Assembly (NCBI GenBank): GCA_032209605.1
Contig: JASFXZ010000004.1
Span: forward strand, 33,142,401 to 33,206,400
Direction of reading: 5' to 3'
DNA length: 64,000 bases
Source: Mactromeris polynyma
Lineage: Eukaryota > Mollusca > Bivalvia > Venerida > Mactridae
Shown piece by piece: positions 27,101-39,100 of the stretch. A program made the position numbers and the translations under genes. Under the pieces are notes generated by a model, which had not been told where the DNA came from, ran no database searches, and worked only from the letters and a program-made list of their open reading frames with translations. Positions within the stretch are counted from its first letter, which is position 1. Each line of letters opens with the position of its first letter.

Positions 27101-30100
27101 TTTATAAGCAGAACAATTAAAGACCTCAATAGAAACAATGTACAGACATTTTATAATTTAATGGGAACAACAGATACAAATATTCTGATTAACCTTGGAC
27201 ATGGAAAGATAAACTTCACTTGACAAAAAATCCATTTAAAAATACATTTTAATATCGTGTGATATTGTACATGCATATCCGATGAGGATAACAGCCGCAA
27301 AAAAATGTGTTAAGTTTTAGTTAAGAATACTAAGGTTACCAGATGATAGATATGTTAAGTTGTGTTACAACATGTTGAAGCTTTATGATAACAATGGCCA
27401 TGTAAATTGGGTTACCAAAGTGCGAACAAATCTGTACGAGAATGGTTTTGGGTACATCTGGGAATCACAAGAAGTTCATAATGAAGAATTGTTTTAAATG
27501 AATACACGCTAAGACTACGAGACCAATTTCTACAATCATGGTCCCGTGTATGTAGTGATAATGATACATTAAACACATTTTATACCTATATTAAACCGAA
27601 TTTTGGAGTTGAGATCTACATTAGCTGTATTGATATTCCAAAGTTCAAGAGAAGTTTTGCAAATTTTAGATTTTCTTGTCATAACCTTATGATAGAGAAG
27701 GGGCATTATACTCAGGTTACAATGGATGAGCGATTTTGTGTGTATTGCAAAACATTCTTGAAAATGAATACCACTTTGTTATCCACTGCCCATTGTATTG
27801 TGAAATTCGCAAAAATATATTCCTGATACATACACTTTTCATCCTAGTTACCACAAATTTCATGCTTTGTGTGCAAGCAATAATACCACAATTATTAGAA
27901 ATCTGGCAATGTATTTATACCATGCTAATAAAGTTAGGGATACTTTTCTTTTCAGTAATGTATGATTATCTATTTTTTCTAAACATTTCATGTACATTGA
28001 TGTAAATTGTAATCATGCTACTTTTACATGCATTATTTCCACATGTTTATATATGTATGTGTCTTCACAGGCAAATAACCACTTTTGATGTATTATGTAT
28101 ATATGTTGTATGTATATGGGCAGGAGGCCTAAGTACAAATAAACTTTGAAACTTACTTACATATTGAAATGAGTTATTTTTAAAACATATTACATATTAT
28201 GTACTCTTATGTCTTATTTATATTGTATGTACATTTGCGTTTTACTTATATTGTATGTACATTTGTGTTTTACTTATATTGTATGTACATTTGTGTTTTA
28301 CTTATATTGTATGTACATTTGTGTTTTACTTATATTGTATGTACATTTGCATTGTACTTATATTGTATGTACATTTGTGTTTTACTTATATTGTATGTAC
28401 ATTTGTGTTTTACTTATATTGTATGTACATTTGTGTTTTACTTATATTGTATGTACATTTGCATTTTACTTATATTGTATGTACATTTGCATTTTACTTA
28501 TATTGTATGTACATTTGTGTTTTACTTATATTGTATGTACATTTGCATTGTACTTATATTGTATGTACATTTGTGTTTTACTTATATTGTATGTACATTT
28601 GTGTTTTACTTATATTGTATGTACATTTGTGTTTTACTTATATTGTATGTACATTTGTGTTTTACTTATATTGTATGTACATTTGTGTTTTACTTATATT
28701 GTATGTACATTTGTGTTTTACTTATATTGTATGTACATTTGTGTTTTACTTATATTGTATGTACATTTGTGTTTTACTTATATTGTATGTACATTTGTGT
28801 TTTACTTATATTGTATGTACATTTGTGTTTTACTTATATTGTATGTACATTTGTGTTTTACTTATATTGTATGTACATTTGTGTTTTACTTATATTGTAT
28901 GTACATTCTTGTTTTACTTATATTGTATGTACATTTGTGTTTTACTTATATTGTATGTACATTTGTGTTTTACTTATATTGTATGTACATTTGTGTTTTA
29001 CTTATATTGTATGTACATTTGTGTTTTACTTATATTGTATGTACAATTGTGTTTTACTTATATTGTATGTACATTCTTGTTTTACTTATATTGTATGTAC
29101 ATTTGTGTTTTACTTATATTGTATGTACATTTGTGTTTTACTTATATTGTATGTACATTTGTGTTTTACTTATATTGTATGTACATTTGTAAATGACAGG
29201 GTTTTTGTTTTCCATGTGACTGATTTGTATAATGGGACGAAGACCTAAATAAAAGAAGACTCGCAATAAATATTGTTATTGTTATTAAAATGCTACATAA
29301 TGAGTTTTCTGTTGATTTCTGTTAGAGTAAACAATAATATTAATAAAGAATTGCAGTGTCGAAAAAAGTATATTTAAACCGGTCAACATCACTGTAACGG
29401 CTTTAAATCACTGTGCCATAATTCAATGAAGAATATCAATGTAAAAATGACTGATTCGCTGTTTTGACCAGTATATATTTATTGATTAATTTTACAGCTC
29501 AAGAAATCATTCCCATGGCATGTCGATAGTAAAGTTTGGTCTGCAGACTGGGGTGACTGTAGTTAAAGAGGACTTGGACGAGGTACTGTTTTATACTAAT
29601 ATTTGAATAAGAAGGTAAAATATATGAAATTTATTTCATGTTGCGGAAGCAGCCTTTTTCAAATACATTGGTTTAAACTTTAATTTATTATTTGCAAATA
29701 CAAGTAAATATTACAATATAATACCATAATAATATAACTAACTAAAAAACTTAACAGTCAACCTGTCCGGGGCACAGAAAAATATTATGAACGATTCTTG
29801 CCTCTCAGTTCTCAGATGTCAACTTTTCAATGCATTGTTTAACTTTGGAGATTGAGGGAGTAAAATCGATTACAATGCTTGCTGAGTGTTGAGGCATTGT
29901 TGTCGAAAATTGAGTGTGAATTTTAGATGGTGTGGAAATTATAATTGCTGAGTATAGTCTTTTTGCCCTCAGATCTCAAAATCACACTCAAATCTCAAAG
30001 AAAATGAGAACTAAAATACTTGCTGTCAATATGCACTGCTGCTATCATCAGACATTCAGATTTACCAGAGTGAATTTTGACTTCTGAGCACAGTGTTATT

Positions 30101-33100
30101 TGTTTGTCTTTCCAGTTGATGGAACGTAATAAGAACATTTTCCTTTATGAAACCCCGGATAGCCAGGAAGGTTATGTAGTGTTCTATCTATACACGGTAA
30201 GACTATGATGCATTATCTACTGTATAATCAGTACCGTCTGGTCCTTTACACGTCATACAACATCAGGGATTTACAAATCTAGGTCTGGACACTGATACAT
30301 ATAGCACAGTCATATATTTTGAGATACGTGTTTTAAATCATGTGGTCCACCGATTCTGTTGGGGCTTTGAATTATATACACATTCAGGTTCATGTGGCGA
30401 AATTTGCATTTGTAAGTATTAACGTTGAAGAAGACCCTATGTGCACCTTATAGCGTTATGTTGGGCTTAGGTGGGCACCTTATAGCGTTATGTTGGGCTT
30501 AGGTGGGCACCTTATAGCGTTATGTTGGGCTTAGGTGGGCACCTTATAGCGTTATGTTGGGCTTAGGTGGGCACCTTATAGCGTTATGTTGGGCTTAGGT
30601 GGGCACCTTATAGCGTTATGTTGGGCTTAGGTGGGCACCTGGGTTGAACCACCGGCTTTCTGTAAGCCCACTGGTAGTTTCCGAACATATTCTGTATCCA
30701 GGGTTGGATTTGAACCCACATCAGTTACGGTCAGGTGATTTGTAGTAGGTGACCAAAACCACTTGACCATTACGCCTCCCTATACTTGGCATATACAAGA
30801 CGTTATGTCACCATTTGGTAGATTTGCAACACTGATATGCAAATAGCAAAACTATGTTAGTACGACTAATGAATACACAATTTCAACTTCCCGAATTCAA
30901 CATTTCGTTTGAGGGAAATAATGAAGTGTGACTGTCTACACCTGTCACACGTAGGTCACAGCATATTTAATGTTGAGTAAACGAACGCTTAAGAGTAATA
31001 CGTCAGTAATTCTTGAGACATTACGTTTTCAGTTAAATTCTACAACGAATGATTTTGTTTTCCGGGTGGAGGATACATACAATAAAACTTTGTCTACATT
31101 AAGACAGCCTGCTATTGTGGAAGTCTACGATTACTATAATGATGGTATGTGATAATTTATTGTACTATACCATTAGTTGTGAAGTAACATATTCACTCCG
31201 TTCTCTGCGTTTCCCAACCGACATCACCATCACATTTTGGGACATTTAATAAACTAAGACTGTGTTTAGTTGGTAGCTGAGGTGTTTCTGTTAACTCTGC
31301 ATGAGCTTGTTTATTTACGATTTTGTGGTTATTTTGATTTTTTAGCATTGCGATGCAAAATTATTTAGTTACTGATGGCAAGTTCAGTATTCCGTTTCTT
31401 CGTACTGGATTATTTACGGTGTATACATTGTTGTATACGTACTGGATTATTTACGGTGTATACATTGTTGTATACGTACTGGATTATTTACGGTGTATAC
31501 ATTGTTGTATACGTACTGGATTATTTACGGTGTATACATTGTTGTATACGTACTGGATTATTTACGGTGTATACATTGTTGTATACGTACTGGATTATTT
31601 ACGGTGTATACATTGTTGTATACGTACTGGATTATTTACGGTGTATACATTGTTGTATACGTAATGATTAGTTGCTTTTAATGATTAGCCTACTTTAGCA
31701 AATTAATGTGTATATGTTGAAAATCAATGACCATACACGTATAGCGGTTAAGTGTGAAGTTAGCTGTTAAATCGATTTCAATCCGCCGTATTTTTACTGA
31801 CAGTTCCAAAGCTGTAAAATGCTGTGTGGTAATTATTTTCCTTTTGTCTTCAGATGTATGTTAAGTTTTCATTTCCCAATACACAGTTCTTTTACTTGAT
31901 ATACTATTCATGTTCTTTTCTCCACACTCCCTTTCGGCCTATTATGTCTGACCTTCTTCTTCTGTGATTTACTCCATCCTTTCAACTTTCCCATCTTGTT
32001 GTCCCCTAAATTATTGTCCCATAAATTATTATTAAGTTGTTGTTATGGTTGGCCAGACCATTTCTGGTGAATTGAGTCATGACATACTGTAGTCATATAG
32101 ACTCAAATTATCCAAATTTTGTTCAGTATTAAACATTGTAGCACTGTGATGAGATCATGATTTGTATCATACAGTGAGTAATAGCAATACATTACAATTG
32201 CGTTGAATTGAGACATTGTCTTTGTTCATTACAGATGCAAATTGTAAGACATTGTATGGCATTGATGGCACTGATGGTAGTGTAGAAACAAGCTTCTATC
32301 ATAAGTGTGATACTGATAAGTGTATCTGCCTCAGAAGTAAGTACAATCATTCACACTTTTTTATCATTTGCTTCAGTAAATCATACACACATTCTTTGTC
32401 ATTTTTATGCTTCTGTAAGTCATAAACGCATTCTTTGTCATGTGTATGCTTCAGTAAATCATACGCACATTCTTTATCATGTGTATGCTTCAGTAAATCA
32501 TACGCACATTCTTTATCATGTGTATGCTTCAGTAAATCATACACACATTCTTAGTCATGTGTATGCTTCAGTAAATCATACGCACATTCTTTATCATATG
32601 TATGCTTCTATAAATCATACGCACATTCTTTATCATGTGTATGCTTTGGTAAATCATACACACAGTCTTTATCATGTGTATGCTTCAGTAAATCATACAC
32701 ACATTCTTAGTCATGTGTATGCTTCTGTAAATCATACGCACATTCTTTATCATATGTATGCTTCTATAAATCATATGCACATTCTTTATCATGTGTATGC
32801 TTTGGTAAATCATACACACAGTCTTTATCATGTGTTTGCTTCTGTAAATCATACGCACATTCTTTATCATGTGTATGCTTTGGTAAATCATACGCACAGT
32901 CTTTATCATGTGTATGCTTTGGTATATCATACGCACAGTCTTTATCATGTGTATGCTTCTGTAAATCATACGCACAGTCTTTATCATATGTATGCTTTGG
33001 TAAATAATACGCACAGTCTTTATCATGTGTATGCTTCTGTAAATCATACGCACAGTCTTTATCATGTGTATGCTTTGGTAAATCATACGCACAGTCTTTA

Positions 33101-36100
33101 TCATGTGTATGCTTCTGTAAATCATACGCACAGTCTTTATCATATGTATGCTTCGGTAAATAATACACACCTTCTTTATCATGTGTATGCTTCTGTAAAT
33201 CATACGCACAGTCTTTATCATGTGTATGCTTTGGTAAATCATACGCACAATCTTTATCATTTGTATGCTTTGGTATATCATACACACATTCTTAGTCATG
33301 TGTATGCTTCAGTAAATCATACACACATTCTTAGTCTATGTGTATGCTTCTGTAAATCATACGCTCATTCTTAGTCCATGTGTATGCTTCAGTAAATCAT
33401 ACACACATTCTTAGTCCATGTGTATGCTTCAGTAAATCATACACACATTCTTAGTCCATGTGTATGCTTCAGTAAATCATACACACATTCTTAGTCATGT
33501 GTATGCTTCAGTAAATCATACACACATTCTTAGTCCATGTGTATGCTTCAGTAAATCATACGCACATTCTTTATCATGTGTATGCTTCTGTAAATCATAC
33601 GCACATTCTTTATCATGTGTATGCTTTGGTAAATCATACGCACAGTCTTTATCATGTGTATGCTTCTGTAAATCATACGCACATTCTTTATCATGTGTAT
33701 GCTTTGGTAAATCATACGCACAATCTTTATCATTTGTATGCTTTGGTATATCATACACACATTCTTAGTCATGTGTATGCTTCAGTAAATCATACACACA
33801 TTCTTAGTCCATGTGTATGCTTCTGTAAATCATACGCACATTCTTAGTCCATGTGTATGCTTCAGTAAATCATACACACATTCTTAGTCCATGTGTATGC
33901 TTCAGTAAATCATACACACATTCTTAGTCCATGTGTATGCTTCAGTAAATCATACACACATTCTTAGTCATGTGTATGCTTCTGTAAATCATACGCACAT
34001 TCTTTATCATGTGTATGCTTCTGTAAATCATACGCACATTCTTTATCATGTGTATGCTTTGGTAAATCATACGCACAGTCTTTATCATTTGTATGCTTTG
34101 GTAAATCATACGCACAGTCTTTATCATGTGTATGCTTCTGTAAATCATACACACATTCTTTATCATGTGTATGCTTTGGTAAATCATACGCACATTCTTT
34201 ATCATGTGTATGCTTCTGTAAATCATACGCACATTCTTTATCATGTGTATGCTTTGGTAAATCATACGCACAGTCTTTATCATGTGTATGCTTCTGTAAA
34301 TCATTCGCACATTCTTTATCATGTGTATGCTTTGGTAAATCATACGCACAATCTTTATCATTTGTATGCTTTGGTATATCATACACACATTCTTAGTCAT
34401 GTGTATGCTTCAGTAAATCATACACACATTCTTAGTCCATGTGTATGCTTCTGTAAATCATACGCACATTCTTAGTCCATGTGTATGCTTCAGTAAATCA
34501 TACACACATTCTAAGTCCATGTGTATGCTTCAGTAAATCATACACACATTCTTAGTCCATGTGTATGCTTCAGTAAATCATACACTCATTCTTAGTCATG
34601 TGTATGCTTCTGTAAATCATACGCACATTCTTAGTCATGTGTATGCTTCAGTAAATCATACACACATTCTTAGTCCATGTGTATGCTGCAGTAAATCATA
34701 CGCACATTCTTTATCATGTGTATGCTTTGGTAAATCATACGCACATTCTTTATCATGTGTATGCTTCTGTAAATCATACGCACATTCTTTATCATGTGTA
34801 TGCTTTGGTAAATCATACGCACAGTCTTTATCATTTGTATGCTTTGGTAAATCATACGCACAGTCTTTATCATGTGTATGCTTCTGTAAATCATACGCAC
34901 ATTCTTTATCATGTGTATGCTTTGGTAAATCATACGCACATTCTTTATCATGTGTATGCTTCTGTAAATCATACGCACATTCTTTATCATGTGTATGCTT
35001 TGGTAAATCATACGCACAGTCTTTATCATTTGTATGCTTTGGTATATCATACACATATTTTGTCATTTGTATGCTTTGGTATATCATACACACATTCTGT
35101 CATTTGTATGCTTTGGTATATCATACACACATTCTGTCATGTGTATGCTTTGGTATATCATACACACATTCTGTCATTTGTATGCTTTGGTATATCATAC
35201 ACACATTCTGTCATTTGTATGCTTTGGTATATCATACACACATTCTGTCATTTGTATGCTTTGGTATATCATACACACATTCTGTCATTTGTATGCTTTG
35301 GTATATCATACACACATTCTGTCATTTGTATGCTTTGGTATATCATACACACATTCTGTCATGTGTATGCTTTGGTATATCATACACACATTCTGTCATG
35401 TGTATGCTTTGGTATATCATACACACATTCTGTCATGTGTATGCTTTGGTATATCATACACACATTCTGTCATTTGTATGCTTTGGTATATCATACACAC
35501 ATTCTGTCATTTGTATGCTTTGGTATATCATGCACACATTCTGTCATGTGTATGCTTTGGTATATCATACACACATTCTGTCATTTGTATGCTTTGGTAT
35601 ATCATACACACATTCTGTCATTTGTATGCTTTGGTATATCATACACACATTCTGTCATTTGTATGCTTTGGTATATCATACACACATTCTGTCATGTGTA
35701 TGCTTTGGTATATCATACGCACGTTCTTTATCATTTGTATGCTTCGTTAAATAGTACACACATTCTTTGTCATTTGATCACAATGTCTCAGGGGATTATA
35801 TTCGGGACTTTGTAGGCATTGACTTTTACTCTGGAACTAACATGATGTGTTCCATGGAGTATCTTAAAACTATCGACCAGCCCATTTGTGATTGTGTTGT
35901 GTCGTCTAATATATATATTTTTTTTCGAATTTACGTTGGTGTTGTCCTTGTATTTTGTTGTTTTGTGATGTTCTCTGTAACTACTTACTTAATTTTTCTC
36001 TCTTGTATATTATCTGTGTATAAGGCACAGTCTTGTGTAAATAACGTCCCCTTATGCCGCGTATACTCTATCTTTTATGACGTCATTACAATTGTATGAC

Positions 36101-39100
36101 GTCAATGATTTTTTATTTTTCTATCTACAATGCGGTTTACATTTTATGACGTCATTTGAAAATACCAAGAAAACTTTTCTTAATATTCGTTGGGTGCAGT
36201 CGTGTTTTTGTGTTTTAGTTCTCTTATTAGACATATTTCTTTTAGTTATAAATTCCATTTCCCTATCAATAATATCTAAGAATTGTTTAATTAGTAAATA
36301 CATTATCAAGTTGACTTTATTTTAAATTGCATTTATAATTTGACATTTTAAGGTTACTTCTATTCTGATGTTACTATTTTAGTTACGGGGAGCAAGGTCA
36401 GTATAAGGCTGCTTGTTCCTCCGTGCTGGATTAGTTACTGTATGTCTGTTGATATGTATGTGATGGTTGGTTGTTTTTAATGATTAGTTACTGCCAACTT
36501 AGTCAATTTATGTATATATGTTGGAAAGCAATGACCATATAGCGATAAGGTGTGAGGTTAGCTAGCTGTTAAATCGATTTAAACCCCCAGCATTTTATGC
36601 TGACAGTTCCAATGCTGTAATTCGCTGTATGATTGTTGTTTCTGTTTATGTTATGAATGTGTTTTGTATTTCCCTTTCCCCTATGCAATTCTGTCACTTT
36701 ATACAGTGTTCAGATTGTTTCCTGCCCATTTTTGGCCTATTATGGCCAGTTGTCTTGACTTGTCCTGTGATCTTTTCCATCCATTAATTCCCACCTCCCC
36801 TTCCCTTACTGTCCACTTTGATTCTCCTAGTTATTCCTTGTGGTCTGCTGGGTCATTCCTTGCGCCTCAGGTCCTTAATATGTGTACCGTTTGACCTCCT
36901 TTAGTGCCTTATGTTTTGTTATTATTGTTTTTCCGGAGATCTGCATGGGGAGGCATTGTCTTATGTATGTGGCTTTCCCTGTAGTTACGTATTCTCTCTC
37001 TTTTGATAAATGATACGCACATTCTTTGGCATTTGTATGATTCAGTAAATCATTCACACATTCTTAGTCATGTGTATGGTTCGGTAATTCATACGCACAT
37101 TCGTTATCATTTGTATGCTTTGGTAAATCATACGCGTGTTCTTTATCATATGTATGCTTCGGTAAATAATACACACCTTCTTTATCATTTGTATGCTTTG
37201 ATAAATCATACGCACATTCTTTGTCATTTGTATGTTTTGGTAAATCATACGCACAATCTTTGTCATATGTTTGCTTGGGTATGTCATGTATGCATATTTT
37301 TCCATTCTTTCTCATTGATTTTTGAAGTGGTATAGTAAAAATGATATTTTGTCCTGACCCAAATGTATTAAAAATTGAAGTTATAATGTGGACTTTCTAC
37401 TTTCAGTTTTGTCATAAAATTAACACTAGAATATTTACCATACTTTTATTTTGCTACTACGATTACACGATTAATTCACGAACATTTCTAATTTTACAGT
37501 GTGACATTTGCTTCTGAATGTGTGCTACGAAAAAATAAGAAATATCTTTTAAAAAGCTGAACGGCGTAGAAAGAGTAATGTCTAAAGAATCGCTCTGATT
37601 TCGCCAGAGGGGTACGCTACGAGAAAGTGGATTATCTTTTCTAGACACCCTGTTTGCTGCCTCTCCGCTTACAATATGAACCAATCAAATCGTATAATTT
37701 GTTGCATATTTAAACAATGCGCTTCATGTACAATATTTGATAGGTCTAAAATGTAGGTCAAAATCAATATTATACAGCGACGCCGAACAAATGTGTTTTA
37801 AGGTCTGAGATAATTTCAATTGCAGGTATATGTGCTAAAGATGTGTATAATGAAATACAAACAATGCTGAGAAGAAAGGTGAGAGTGGTTCCCAAACTTC
37901 TGAAATATTCATGTGATTCAACTAGGGCAGATTATGGTAATGTGGAATTCCTTCTTATACAAAATACTTGAAGCTTAATTATTTCAGATTTATTTACACC
38001 TTACTGAATGAAGTTATTACAACTTTTATAGAAGTAATAGAATGCATAGTATTATAAGTTCCTGCCTAAACATACGTGATATTACTTTTTCATGTAGTTA
38101 AAACATCAATAGATAAATATGATCAAAGAATCTTCCAAAAATGTATTATTCTGTATTTGTCGAAAAACAAAGTTTATAATATTCTTAATTTGAAAACAAA
38201 CTTCCAGAATTAACAAATAGGTGTGTTTATAAGATTTTTCCGTTTGTGTACTGACAAAACAAAACAAATTGAATCTGTAATACAATTGCATTTGTTTGTA
38301 TTAAAGATGTTTTTGCCAATGCAGTTATAAAACAGTATGAATTCCATTCAGATATTTTATGATCGGATGGGTTAGTTGAATCTTTATTCACTCTCTGCTT
38401 GTTTGGGTACTAACAGTACTCACGCCAATTTCTGGAATTGTGAAGTTCAAGGCGGATTTTGAGTCCATGACCTTTGAATCAGTAGTCAGACCAATATGCA
38501 TCCATAATGTACTTACCTACTTAATCCTCTCGTGCTTTGATGCACATAAGGCATCCATAATGTACCATTATATACATTGCTAGTCTTGCCTTACGTTATC
38601 GGTAGTACAGTGATTACTCATCAACAATGGTGACTTTAACTATTGACCTGCCCTGACACGATTATTCTAACTTGTTTTATAATGACAAAATGATAGTAAG
38701 TTATCACAACGTTTTTGGAATGAAACACAGACCTTGAATTTGACCTTATATATTTGTTTTTCACTTTCATAGTAAACATTGATTAATTTCATTAAGTTAA
38801 TAGGTCTATAACTGTTTGCTGAAAACAGGGCAGTTTTAAATGTTACTGTTTTATTCTGTAAATGGCGGCCATCTTGGACGCCATCTTGGAATTTTGAGCC
38901 CACACCAACTTTACCAAAGTTATGCCGATGGCCTGATAAACTACAGACCCTGAAAAACATTTTGGTATGTAATATTGCACTTGTGGTCACCTCACATTGA
39001 TTTAGCCAATAACGATCAATAACTAGTGAACGATTTTGGGTCACTGGGATCACTTATACATGAAACGTTTCTGGACAGTAACCCAAGAGCATCTCAAACT

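Larger units (their letters stand above)
28079..36564 (+). repeat. Segmental duplication, copy A (exons 11-14 of the C3-like gene)
   Basis: Matches 55554-64000 at a constant offset of 27475 up to about 33150 and 27436 afterwards. The left edge is sharp: only 'cc' is shared before cacttttgatg. The copy continues past 36564 to an unknown point, because copy B runs off the window. Confidence 0.97.

Noticed and set aside
28199..29248. Open frames of 313-349 codons (LYCMYICVLL...), also at 55674-56723
   Set aside because: By-product of the stop-free 28-bp unit; three frames are open at once and no start or splice signals are present.
30970..31032. Longer exon 13 starting upstream (LMLSKRTLKSNTSVILETLR)
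   Set aside because: The acceptor cgttttcag at 31032 gives phase 0 and a gap-free alignment to MG8. The longer form would insert about 20 residues with no counterpart in relatives.
28199..35765. CRISPR array
   Set aside because: Repeat lengths of 28-39 bp look CRISPR-like, but units are directly adjacent with no unique spacers, and the DNA is eukaryotic with introns.
32307..35815. Many repeat frames (YHVYASVNHTHIL on plus, MIKTVRMIYQSIH on minus), also in copy B
   Set aside because: A 39-bp unit is a multiple of three and open on both strands. The frames lie inside the intron after exon 14 and break at every unit-length change.
35767..36099. 110-codon hydrophobic frame after the 39-bp array, also at 63203
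   Set aside because: Begins inside minisatellite-derived sequence and lies in an intron; its hydrophobic character follows from T-rich sequence.
38667..39053. 128-codon minus-strand frame
   Set aside because: Overlaps the start of a dispersed repeat and shows no recognisable domain or splice structure.
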